A stretch of 44,226 nt of DNA from Planctomycetota bacterium. GTDB lineage: Bacteria; Planctomycetota; Planctomycetia; Pirellulales; Lacipirellulaceae. The notes beneath the pieces were generated by a model. The model had not been told where the DNA came from and searched no databases. It saw only the letters and a program-made list of their open reading frames with translations. Shown here piece by piece: positions 27,837-34,403 of the stretch (position 1 is the stretch's first letter; each line of letters starts with the position of its first letter). Location of the stretch: NCBI GenBank assembly GCA_013286045.1, contig JABDGM010000031.1, forward strand, positions 1 to 44,226, written 5' to 3'. A program made the translations under genes and the position numbers.

Positions 27837-27865
27837 ATGATACCCGTTAGATGTACATTTGTCTA
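27837..27865 (-). promoter_or_regulatory. Promoter of the terminase operon
   Basis: On the minus strand TAGACA (complement of 27860-27865) and TATCAT (complement of 27837-27842) are exactly 17 bp apart, each five of six matches to the housekeeping consensus. The spacer holds the palindrome TGTACA (27852-27857), which also occurs in the operator-like site at 29437-29454. Confidence 0.6.
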
Positions 27866-27866
27866 C

Positions 27867-27886
27867 AACTATAAATGGCTATAGTT
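27867..27886. repeat. Inverted repeat at the resolvase stop, possible recombinase or terminator site
   Basis: AACTATA (27867-27873) and TATAGTT (27880-27886) are perfect 7-bp arms with a 6-bp spacer. The right arm overlaps the resolvase stop codon (27885-27887), and the repeat abuts the -35 of the terminase promoter. AT-rich dyads of this size are typical of resolvase subsites; no T-run follows on the minus strand. Confidence 0.4.
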
Positions 27887-28499
27887 AGCGGGCTTTTTGA
27901 TTGGCTGGAACGTATGTCGGGGTGACACCCTTCAAAACGTTGTAAACCGCTTGTGGCGTCCTTCCGAATCTGCGAGCAATCTCGGACACAGGCAATCCTG
28001 AGTCACGCAGTGATCGGACTTCCGCTGTCCACTTCCCTGGTCGCCGTCCTAGCTTCACTCCACGGGCCTTGGCAGCGGCCAGACCCCGTTTAGTGGAATT
28101 GGAAAGTTCATCGCGTTGCATCTTGGCGAGTGCGAACAACAACGCAGCGATTAACTCTCCTTGAGGACCGTAAAAGTCGAACTGCTCAGCGATGGCGACC
28201 ACGCGAACACCTTTTTCCAACCATTTCGCGAGCATCGTAAGGCCTTCATAGGCACCTTTTCTGGTCAACCGTGACAGTGACCACACAACTACCGTTTTGC
28301 ACTCACCGTTAAAAATTGCACGATGCAATTTTTCTAGTCCTGGACGCTTATCCTTCGTGCCCGAGATTCGATCATCGAACCACTGAGCGTTTTTGATACT
28401 GTGGCCAGTCAACCATCGTTGAATCGCTCTTTTCTGACTTGCTAGCCCAGTTTCTTGATCTAATGTCGATACTCGAACGTAAATAGCAGTCTTGCTCAT
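27885..28499 (-). CDS. Small serine recombinase (resolvase/invertase family)
   Basis: The ATG at 28499 (MSKTAIYVRVSTLDQETGLA) has AAGGA 6 nt upstream and starts at the family's N-terminus, giving 204 residues, the usual size. The catalytic Ser is in YVRVSTLDQ. VWSLSRLTRKGAYEGL carries the conserved SRL(T/S)R, and LLFALAKMQRDELSNSTKRG is the E-helix. The C-terminal helix-turn-helix is VSEIARRFGRTPQAVYNVLK. It could resolve dimers of the circular element, invert a segment, or regulate. It lies between small genes and the terminase operon on the same strand. Confidence 0.93.
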   Translation of the reverse strand: MSKTAIYVRVSTLDQETGLASQKRAIQRWLTGHSIKNAQWFDDRISGTKDKRPGLEKLHRAIFNGECKTVVVWSLSRLTRKGAYEGLTMLAKWLEKGVRVVAIAEQFDFYGPQGELIAALLFALAKMQRDELSNSTKRGLAAAKARGVKLGRRPGKWTAEVRSLRDSGLPVSEIARRFGRTPQAVYNVLKGVTPTYVPANQKAR

Positions 28500-28635
28500 G
28501 GAATTCCTTTTAGTTTCGTATCTGATGAAAATTTTGAGTTCGCACCTTCGAGATTTTCCAGTCACCTCCTAATAGGTCCCCTAGTGAGTGCTGGTCTGTC
28601 ACTCTGCTGCTAACTCGGCACTCCATGCCCGTTAT

Positions 28636-28782
28636 TCAGGCACGCCTCACTTTCGGTCGTTTGCCTGCCTTGTATTTGGCAGCGTAGAAGCGTCTCGCCT
28701 CGTAGTGGTCCGTGAACGTCCTAGTCACACGCTTGCCTCGTGCGTCGTATTCGATGGTTACTGGTTCAACGGGGTACTTCAT
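28636..28782 (-). CDS. 48-residue basic hypothetical protein
   Basis: Begins MKYPVEPVTIEYDARGKRVT and ends with a Lys/Arg-rich tail. The ATG at 28782 overlaps the stop of the upstream gene as ATGA, a classic translational coupling signal, which decides this start over the longer open frame to 28890. The sequence pattern (short strand, turn with ARGK, then YEARRFYAAKYKAGK) suggests a small nucleic-acid-binding fold. Function unknown. Confidence 0.65.
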   Translation of the reverse strand: MKYPVEPVTIEYDARGKRVTRTFTDHYEARRFYAAKYKAGKRPKVRRA

Positions 28783-28979
28783 ACCAGCCTCTCTGCTCCA
28801 CACTGGGTACATACCAGCTTCACTTGTGGTGGTGTGAACCAATACGTCACTTGACCCACCGCCTTGTACTTGTGGCCGATGCGTTCGCACGGTGCACTTC
28901 CAAGCCGCTCTTGCAGCAGCTTCATCTCGCGGTCACTCAAAGCACCGACCAGCGAAAGGATGATCTCGCACGGTGTCAT
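28779..28979 (-). CDS. 66-residue hypothetical protein with a C-terminal CxxC
   Basis: Starts MTPCEIILSLVGALSDREMK with AAGGA upstream. The second half has ERIGHKYKAVGQVTYWFTPP then LVCTQCGAERLV. The single CxxC plus an upstream Cys/His (PCERIGH) could form a zinc ribbon. It lies after the regulator gene, separated by a hairpin that may attenuate transcription, and is coupled to the 48-residue gene through ATGA. Probably a phage-type accessory protein. Confidence 0.65.
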   Translation of the reverse strand: MTPCEIILSLVGALSDREMKLLQERLGSAPCERIGHKYKAVGQVTYWFTPPQVKLVCTQCGAERLV

Positions 28980-29002
28980 GACTAAGTCCTTATCCCAAAA
29001 CG

Positions 29003-29039
29003 AAAACTGCCCCGTGCCGATCCTGCCGGCTACGGGGCA
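29003..29039 (-). terminator. Hairpin terminator or attenuator after the regulator gene
   Basis: Perfect 8-bp arms TGCCCCGT (29008-29015) and ACGGGGCA (29032-29039) enclose a second small GCC/GGC pairing. On the minus strand the stem is followed by GTTTTCGTTTTGG, an interrupted T-rich tail. Sitting 24 bp past the regulator stop and before the 66-residue gene, it probably gives partial termination. Confidence 0.6.
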
Positions 29040-29063
29040 ATGAGTACCGATTTACGTTGCGTC

Positions 29064-29405
29064 CTAGCTCTTGCGTGTGCGGGGTGGCTTACCTACCAGC
29101 GTGACCACCCCTTTCTTGTCGATGGCAGCACGGCCTCGCTTGTCGCGTTCGTAGTGAACGTGCTCTGTGATACGGTTGACGTCGATACTTAGCTGTGGAT
29201 GCGTCTGAGCCAATCGCACGGCCATGGAAGCGATACTTAGTCCACCGCCATTTATCAATTCCTGAATGGCATGTCCTTGGAGTCGTTTGCGTTCGTTGGC
29301 GGGAATCTCGACCACTGGTGCCGGCTCCGGCTTGCTTCGCTTCGCTGGTGCCTTCGACGGGGTGGCGAGCTTCGCTTGACGTTTGGTCTTCGTTGCGGTA
29401 GCCAT
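29064..29405 (-). CDS. Small basic protein with winged-helix-like C-terminus, putative regulator
   Basis: The ATG at 29405 is chosen because GGAG lies 6 nt upstream; the frame extends to 29459 through the operator region. 113 residues. Residues 1-45 are Lys/Ala/Pro-rich and disordered (KTKRQAKLATPSKAPAKRSK). Residues 50-110 show helices HAIQELINGG and LSIASMAVRLAQTHPQLSID, then strands GRAAIDKKGVVTLVGK, the order of a winged helix. It is the first gene after the element's strongest promoter, which carries two palindromes, so it may repress itself and set the element's state. I do not recognise a named family. Confidence 0.65.
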   Translation of the reverse strand: MATATKTKRQAKLATPSKAPAKRSKPEPAPVVEIPANERKRLQGHAIQELINGGGLSIASMAVRLAQTHPQLSIDVNRITEHVHYERDKRGRAAIDKKGVVTLVGKPPRTRKS

Positions 29406-29436
29406 TGTCACTCTCCTAAACGTGGTGAATCGGGTA

Positions 29437-29494
29437 GTGTACAAACGTACACTTCTCACACGTTTATCATATCGACACCTAACGTGGTGTCAAT
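29437..29494 (-). promoter_or_regulatory. Strong promoter with two operator-like palindromes
   Basis: On the minus strand TTGACA (complement of 29489-29494, full consensus) and TATGAT (complement of 29467-29472, five of six) are 16 bp apart. GACACC (29475-29480) and GGTGTC (29487-29492) form a perfect dyad between the two boxes. Just downstream of the expected start lies an 18-bp palindrome (29437-29454) with arms AGTGTAC and GTACACT. This is the layout of a repressor-controlled phage promoter. Confidence 0.72.
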
Positions 29495-29636
29495 TGAAAC
29501 GCACGACAAAATTTAGAAGAATTTCCCGCACGGCAGCGTTGCTGACCTTCGAAGTTCAACGCCCAAAAACGAGGCACAACTCCGCACCGTCATAATTGAC
29601 GCCGCCACGAGCGATGAGATGCGTATGAAGGCGTTG

Positions 29637-29772
29637 AACCTGTACGCCTTTCGATAGCGTGGTGCAATGCTGCACTCGAACGCTGTACGCCTTAGATACG
29701 AACTGGAACGTAGTTCGTGTTAGTCATGAATGACTGAAACCTGCGTAGACGAGACAAGGGTTAGTACAGGTT
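29637..29772 (+). ncRNA. Candidate structured RNA, four-way junction
   Basis: No protein gene fits 29460-30084. Within it a 9-bp closing stem (AACCTGTAC 29637-29645 with GTACAGGTT 29764-29772) encloses three hairpins. The first is AGCGT (29656-29660) with ACGCT (29680-29684), plus inner GTGCA/TGCAC (29662-29666 and 29671-29675). The second is ATACGAACT (29696-29704) with AGTTCGTGT (29712-29720), including one U-G pair. The third is AGTCA/TGACT closed by TGAA (29722-29735). The wobble pair is valid only on the plus strand. A second copy of GTACGCC (29686-29692) could pair with GGCGTAC (29779-29785) as a pseudoknot. It could also be a DNA recombination or replication site. Confidence 0.45.
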
Positions 29773-30033
29773 AGTTAGGCGTACGACTGACGGTGTTTTG
29801 ATAACTTGGATGTCTACGTGGGCGTATTGGTGCGATATGGGGTGAAAGTTGTAATTCCTTCTAGGATTTAAGCTAGGACGACGAGGTGGGGCCTGTGCTG
29901 CACTGCTGTTGTTAGTGGATTTGGTTGTGTTTTTTGCGAACCTTTCCTGACCTTTTAACGGCTAGGTTTCGTTGTGGTAGTGGATATGTATTCGAGACGC
30001 ATCTGGGTACATGTCTAGCTGGTGTTTTAGGTA

Positions 30034-30070
30034 GGATTGGCGGTGCTCTTCCGTGAGCACCATCCAGTCC
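30034..30070 (+). ncRNA. Long hairpin at the end of the gene-free region
   Basis: GGATTGG (30034-30040) pairs with CCAGTCC (30064-30070) with one U-G wobble, and GGTGCTC (30042-30048) pairs perfectly with GAGCACC (30055-30061) around a 6-nt loop. The wobble again favours plus-strand RNA. On the minus strand it would sit 15 bp after the stop of the 118-residue gene but lacks a T-tail, so a terminator role is less convincing. The stretch 29773-30033 between this hairpin and the four-way junction shows only short, weak repeats. Confidence 0.4.
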
Positions 30071-30084
30071 GATCCTCCATGCTA

Positions 30085-30441
30085 CTAGCTAGTATTGCTC
30101 CTCTTTCTGGCGAACCAGTTTGCAAGATTGTCCACTGCATCACAAAACTCTCTCTTCTCCTCAGTGGTCATTCGAGTTGCTTTGAGAAAGTACGTGCCTT
30201 TCTGATCTGGATCTTTCATACCATCCGTATCTATCGTTTTGAGCATGAGATCAATCCACCTTTTAGGGTCTTGCTCGGTGAGTTCTTTGCGAACGTCTCT
30301 ATCTCTGCCGAGGCCTAACCAGCACGCATCGAATGCCAACGCGAAGTGCTCTGCCTCATCGGCGACCAAGGGAAGCATTAAGGCACGCCTTGCCTGGTTG
30401 AGCTTCTCGAGTTGGTAACTGAAGTGGTGAGTCATGTTCAC
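30085..30441 (-). CDS. Hypothetical helical protein (up to 118 aa)
   Basis: Starts either at a GTG (30441) that overlaps the upstream stop as GTGA or at an ATG two codons later; GGAGG lies 4 nt before the GTG. The sequence is all-helical in appearance (YQLEKLNQARRALMLPLVAD, TEEKREFCDAVDNLANWFAR), with no motif I recognise. A 12-bp palindrome (TACTAGCTAGTA, 30083-30094) overlaps the stop codon. Coupled to the 143-residue gene, it probably acts with it. Confidence 0.65.
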   Translation of the reverse strand: MNMTHHFSYQLEKLNQARRALMLPLVADEAEHFALAFDACWLGLGRDRDVRKELTEQDPKRWIDLMLKTIDTDGMKDPDQKGTYFLKATRMTTEEKREFCDAVDNLANWFARKRSNTS

Positions 30442-30869
30442 TCTACCTCCGTTTCTGACTCAAAATCTGCTTGAATCTCCTCAAGCTCGTTCCGCCGTTG
30501 ATGGATCACCTCGAAAATTGGTTCGAGTAAGCTATCGGTCACGTCCTCGCCGAAGTGTTCCGCCGCATCGTCAAATTCAATGAGTACACGAAGCCCAACA
30601 ACACTAGTGAGCCAGGATAAGGCGTAACACATCCTGTTTGCTGCATCGTCATCAAGCTGTGGAAACTCTGACTTGACATGATCCCACAATCCCTTCGGTC
30701 CCACTTCCCTCCACGCTTCCGGTGTTGAGCGAATCTTATCGAACAGCGGCCTAGGCAATTGCCGAACCAAAACTTGCAGCCGATCCACTTCTTTTTCCGC
30801 TTTGGTTGCGGTCTTCCGTGTACGTCTTGTTGAGCTTTTTTTTGCTGATCTCGTTCTAGCGACAGGCAT
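30438..30869 (-). CDS. Hypothetical protein with basic N-terminus (143 aa)
   Basis: A clear GGAG lies 7 nt before ATG 30869. Residues 1-28 are Lys/Arg-rich (RTRSAKKSSTRRTRKTATKA), as in DNA-binding or nucleoid-associated proteins. The remainder is helical and acidic toward the end (EFDDAAEHFGEDVTDSLLEP, ELEEIQADFESETEVE). No named family recognised. It is the first gene of a two-gene unit with the 118-residue gene, coupled by GTGA. Confidence 0.65.
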   Translation of the reverse strand: MPVARTRSAKKSSTRRTRKTATKAEKEVDRLQVLVRQLPRPLFDKIRSTPEAWREVGPKGLWDHVKSEFPQLDDDAANRMCYALSWLTSVVGLRVLIEFDDAAEHFGEDVTDSLLEPIFEVIHQRRNELEEIQADFESETEVE

Positions 30870-30959
30870 CTAATCGTCTCCTTTTGGTAAGTGATCCCCC
30901 TACGCAATTATCGACACGAGACTTTTGCCCCAGCCCTCCATCGCCTTTATAACGCCGCT

Positions 30960-30999
30960 AGATGCCGTCCTTGGGTCGCCTTAAGTCCTTACGGCATCT
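30960..30999. repeat. Perfect 9-bp inverted repeat upstream of the 143-aa gene
   Basis: AGATGCCGT (30960-30968) and ACGGCATCT (30991-30999) flank a 22-nt loop. It lies in the divergent space between the 143-residue gene (minus strand) and the secreted-protein gene (plus strand). It could be a leader hairpin of the former or an operator. Confidence 0.45.
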
Positions 31000-31123
31000 G
31001 ATGTCGCGAAAACTTTAGGAAAAGTTCCGAATACTGCTCATTTTTCGACCACTTGTTTATTTGAACACTATGTGAGACGTAGCTTACTGACAGTTCCCAT
31101 TTGGTTGACACCGCACCCCCCAG

Positions 31124-31753
31124 ATGGTTACACTGTCTGTCACTATGTCACCCTCCTTTCATAGAAAATTAATCTCAGGTTGGTCGGTCGCTTTAGCGTT
31201 AGTGATCGCTGCCTACGCGGAGGCGAAGGGCGGGAGTAGCGGCCACGGGAGCAGCGGCCATCATTCCAGTGGCGACGTTAGCGTACACGGCTACACCAAT
31301 AAGAATGGAACTTACGTCGCATCACACATGCGGTCGCATCCAGACGGCGACTTCTACAACAACTGGAGCACGAAGGGAAACTTTAATCCCTACACTGGCA
31401 AAGCTGGAACAAAAGTCACACCTCCATACGGCTACGGCGGTAGACGTGCCAGCGGCGTTCTAGCAAATCAGGGACTGGCGTCTTCGACAGACGACGGGCA
31501 GGATTCGGGCGACGCAGAATACGACAAATCGAGTGTTCAAGAGTCGAAACCTCGCTCGCCAATCAACTCTGGCATTCGACTAAAGTGGGCTACCGACGGC
31601 CTTTCTTCAGATGAAAAAGCTACGCACGAAGAGCTAGTGCAAGCACTCAAAAGCCGAGGGGTAAATCTCTTCTACTGGGATCTCTACTCCAACGACAAGC
31701 TCCGCGATATTCAGCACCAACTTGCGGTGGGTGCTCGCCCGTCAAGCTTTTAG
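31124..31753 (+). CDS. Secreted cargo protein with a GYTNKNGTYVASH-type motif
   Basis: 209 residues from ATG 31124; ATG 31145 (MSPSFHRKLISG...) is an alternative and better placed, because a possible -35 (TTGACA 31105-31110) would put transcription start near the first ATG. A signal peptide ends around AYAEAKG. Then comes a Gly/Ser/His-rich stretch (GGSSGHGSSGHHSSGDVSV) and HGYTNKNGTYVASHMRSHPD...NNWSTKGNFNPYTGKAG. This motif recurs in small secreted bacterial proteins of unknown function. The C-terminal 50 residues are helical (THEELVQALKSRGVNLFYWD). It is the only element gene pointing right and converges on the membrane-protein operon. Confidence 0.75.
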   Translation: MVTLSVTMSPSFHRKLISGWSVALALVIAAYAEAKGGSSGHGSSGHHSSGDVSVHGYTNKNGTYVASHMRSHPDGDFYNNWSTKGNFNPYTGKAGTKVTPPYGYGGRRASGVLANQGLASSTDDGQDSGDAEYDKSSVQESKPRSPINSGIRLKWATDGLSSDEKATHEELVQALKSRGVNLFYWDLYSNDKLRDIQHQLAVGARPSSF

Positions 31754-31773
31754 CATAAGCGTGGCCGCAACAC

Positions 31774-32745
31774 TCATCTTCTGTCACGGATCCACTTCTT
31801 CACGAACTCTTGGTCCGCTTCGGAAAGTTTCTCCTGCGGCACCTTCGATGTTTTGCCATCACGTTTTTTTAGAGTCACGGTGCCGTTTGCAACGCTCACA
31901 ATCGTGGCTTCGGTAGAGAACCGTCCGTCCGCACTCGCCCAAGTTCGGAAGTCCTCGACTTTCTCTGGCGGCTTGTCTGTTTTCGGCGTCGTGACTGGGT
32001 CAGGCTGACTTCGCCACTCCTCTATCGGATCGAGCGACTTGCTCGATTTTTCCTTTTGAGGTTTCGGAGTGTCGGGCTCATTATCATCCCAATTCGCGAG
32101 TGTCAGACTTGATTTAACTAGCCGAGCAGCCTGCCCGGACGGCGTTTCGCCAGCTGGGAAACCTTTACGGAAAAGCAACCGCTCACTTGAATTGGAAGGG
32201 TTGTAGTTATAAGTCGCAACCAAATAGGGCCAAGCAGAGTCTGGAATGAGGTCAACAGATCCTTTAACAAGGTGCGGAGTCTTGGCCCTATTGTCGAAGT
32301 AGAAGATTTCTTCCCATCTGCCGTCCGCTACCGTCCCTAGTACATGTGTGGCAATCTCCGCCTTCGTCCCGTTTTCAACGAAAACAGTTTCAAGATGGGA
32401 CGTCTTTTTGGGGCTCAGCTCACTTACCACCTCGAAGACCGCATTTCCACTTGGTGCGGCAGGTGGGGCGGTGGCAGCATCACTCTTTGGCGATTGTGGT
32501 AGATCAACCTTCGTAGACGCTTCTACAACTGGAGGGCTGGTATCCGTCGGTGGTGGCGTCGTTGTGTGTGCCGTTTGATGACTAACCGCTGCGGCGGTGA
32601 ACAGCCCTACGCACGATCCAATAGTGAGCAAGAATGACCCGCCAACAAAAACTGCAATCGCAATCAAACAGCCGAACGCTACTCCAAAACCTGTGGCGAA
32701 TGAACTGCGTGGTTTTCCGTCTTTGCCCACTAAATCGCTCCCCAA
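31774..32745 (-). CDS. Membrane-anchored SHD1-domain protein
   Basis: 323 residues. One long hydrophobic stretch at about 19-55 (FGVAFGCLIAIAVFVGGSFL...) may form one or two helices. A Pro/Thr-rich linker follows, then a region of unknown fold (about 105-225). The C-terminal segment VEDFRTWASADGRFSTEATI, VSVANGTVTLKKRDGKTSKV and PQEKLSEADQEFVKKW matches SHD1 (SLA1 homology domain 1), frequent in planctomycete exported proteins. It is the last gene of a three-gene operon (20 bp after the DUF6232-like gene). Function unknown; probably envelope associated. Confidence 0.8.
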   Translation of the reverse strand: MGSDLVGKDGKPRSSFATGFGVAFGCLIAIAVFVGGSFLLTIGSCVGLFTAAAVSHQTAHTTTPPPTDTSPPVVEASTKVDLPQSPKSDAATAPPAAPSGNAVFEVVSELSPKKTSHLETVFVENGTKAEIATHVLGTVADGRWEEIFYFDNRAKTPHLVKGSVDLIPDSAWPYLVATYNYNPSNSSERLLFRKGFPAGETPSGQAARLVKSSLTLANWDDNEPDTPKPQKEKSSKSLDPIEEWRSQPDPVTTPKTDKPPEKVEDFRTWASADGRFSTEATIVSVANGTVTLKKRDGKTSKVPQEKLSEADQEFVKKWIRDRR

Positions 32746-32765
32746 AAGTGTCGAAGTGGCAATTG

Positions 32766-33407
32766 CTATCTGTACCGAACTATCGCCTCGTTCACCGCAG
32801 CAACGATGCTCGTGACCTGCTCGCGATCTTTCGAGGTGAAGGCTTGTACCTCACCTGACGAGCTGGCCATCGCAAGATGGTAGTCAGGCTTGGCTTGCTT
32901 CCGCTGTCGCCAACCTACGACAAGAAGAGGGATGCCGATTATTAGGAACAAAAATGTGCCACCAAGATTCCCGCGTAATAACGAAACGCCAAAAGAAAGC
33001 ATTATCGCACCCAGAGACATAATCGCAGCAGCTGCATTAGTATTTGCAGGAGTGTGTGCCATCTTCACCGAGGTGATATTCCTCAAGGCGTAGGTCGTTC
33101 CACCGCAGATCACGCGGGCAGTGGTTACAGTCACGTCTCGATCGGAGTAGACCGTTTGCTCGCCGGTTTGATGGGTGGGGAGTGGTGGCGGAGCAACAGG
33201 AGCTACCGCCTGCATCGGAGTAGCTGTGGGAGTTGGAATGAACTGCGGAGCGGATAGCCTGTCAACGGCCGCAATTGAGACTGGAATCGCTGACGCAGGT
33301 ACGTTGATCTCACCTCCACAGTAGGGACAACCTCCCCGAGTACCCGCAAGCGAATCCTTCACTTTCATTATCTTTTGACAATTTGCACACCGAACTTCGA
33401 TCGACAC
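32766..33407 (-). CDS. Zinc-ribbon / DUF6232-like membrane protein
   Basis: 213 residues from a GTG at 33407. Residues 4-36 form a zinc ribbon (VRCANCQKIMKVKDSLAGTR then GGCPYCGGEINVP, two CxxC). The C-terminal half, VYSDRDVTVTTARVICGGTT followed by YALRNITSVKM, two hydrophobic helices (AAIMSLGAIMLSFGVSLLRG, GTFLFLIIGIPLLVVGWRQR) and the charged ending, matches the DUF6232 pattern. Its ribbon closely resembles that of the upstream TM2 protein, suggesting a shared module. Likely inserted in the cytoplasmic membrane; role unknown. Confidence 0.8.
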   Translation of the reverse strand: MSIEVRCANCQKIMKVKDSLAGTRGGCPYCGGEINVPASAIPVSIAAVDRLSAPQFIPTPTATPMQAVAPVAPPPLPTHQTGEQTVYSDRDVTVTTARVICGGTTYALRNITSVKMAHTPANTNAAAAIMSLGAIMLSFGVSLLRGNLGGTFLFLIIGIPLLVVGWRQRKQAKPDYHLAMASSSGEVQAFTSKDREQVTSIVAAVNEAIVRYR

Positions 33408-33466
33408 CGCGATTGCCCTCGAAGAAGTAAAGAAGACTGTGATCTAACACAGAAAGAATGCTGCCT

Positions 33467-34129
33467 TTAAAACCACTGTTTCTTTTCGACAGCGTATGTC
33501 TGGTAGAAGTCCTGATCGGACTTCGTTAGATAAATGATCCCTTCGGCAAATCCAATAACGTGCATGGCAATCGTGGCGAAGATCGGCAGGACAATAAAAC
33601 AAAACAGGATTCCGCCGAGATAGCTGCACAGCATTATGGTTCCTGTGCCACTCCGGTTCGTCATGAACTTGTGTACTCCAAGCCCACCGACAAGCAGTCC
33701 ACATATGCCAGCGGCAATCCGTTTGCCGACAAACTCTTGGTACTCCCGGTTGCTAGGAACCGCACTATTCGCACCTGCTGAAATCGGAATTACCGATGGC
33801 AAAGGAATTTGAAACCTTCCTTGGCATGTAGGGCACGCTGCAGCTGCCCCCGCCTGAGATGCCGGAACAGAAAGATGAACGTGGCAATGCGGGCACTCAA
33901 ACGAGAGGGTTCGTGGAGTAAATTCTGGTGTTACCGTGGCACCATTCGTAGACGCCTGCTGATTCCGAGTAAAAAGACTTTCTGGAATTTCGCTAACATG
34001 TTCAGTTGCTTTTAGATTTGGTACTTCAACCTGAGCATTGCAGTAAGGGCAAAGACCTTGAGTGCCAGCCATTGAATCTTTGAGCTTGAGTGGTTTCCCA
34101 CACTGCTCACACAGCATCTCGATAGCCAC
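33467..34129 (-). CDS. Zinc-ribbon / TM2-domain membrane protein
   Basis: The GTG at 34129 (VAIEMLCEQCGKPLKLKDSM) is chosen because the homologous ribbon of the next gene starts at the same point; a TTG at 34189 is upstream. 220 residues. There are two zinc ribbons: CEQCGKPLKL...CPYCNAQVEVP at 6-38 and CPHCHVHLSVP...CPTCQGRF at about 77-107. The TM2 domain is at about 130-215 (FVGKRIAAGICGLLVGGLGV, then MTNRSGTGTIMLCSYLGG and FAEGIIYLTKSDQDFYQTY). It is the first gene of the cargo operon, 59 bp before the DUF6232-like gene. Function unknown; these modules are planctomycete-typical, so the cargo may come from a host. Confidence 0.82.
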   Translation of the reverse strand: MAIEMLCEQCGKPLKLKDSMAGTQGLCPYCNAQVEVPNLKATEHVSEIPESLFTRNQQASTNGATVTPEFTPRTLSFECPHCHVHLSVPASQAGAAAACPTCQGRFQIPLPSVIPISAGANSAVPSNREYQEFVGKRIAAGICGLLVGGLGVHKFMTNRSGTGTIMLCSYLGGILFCFIVLPIFATIAMHVIGFAEGIIYLTKSDQDFYQTYAVEKKQWF

Positions 34130-34403
34130 GAGGTGACCCTTTTTTACACAGAGAAAGCGAAAGCGATTCGCTAATGGAAAACCCGCCAAGGCCTATTCTA
34201 ACTCCCCCACCTGGGGTTTGAAGCCTGTCTGACCTCAGTTCTTAATGCCGCGTGTTTGATGATGTGGAGCGGTGATAATGGGGTGGTGAACAGTGTTGGA
34301 AATGGGGTAACGTCGGTCCATCTGGTGAAAATGACAAAACCTACATGTTTTCCTGCGTGAACTGCATGTTTCAGGCATCCGAACCATAAAAAAATGACGC
34401 ACC

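Noticed and set aside
30037..30318. 93-codon plus-strand frame
   Set aside because: It is antisense to the 118-residue gene, which has a ribosome site and a coupled partner.
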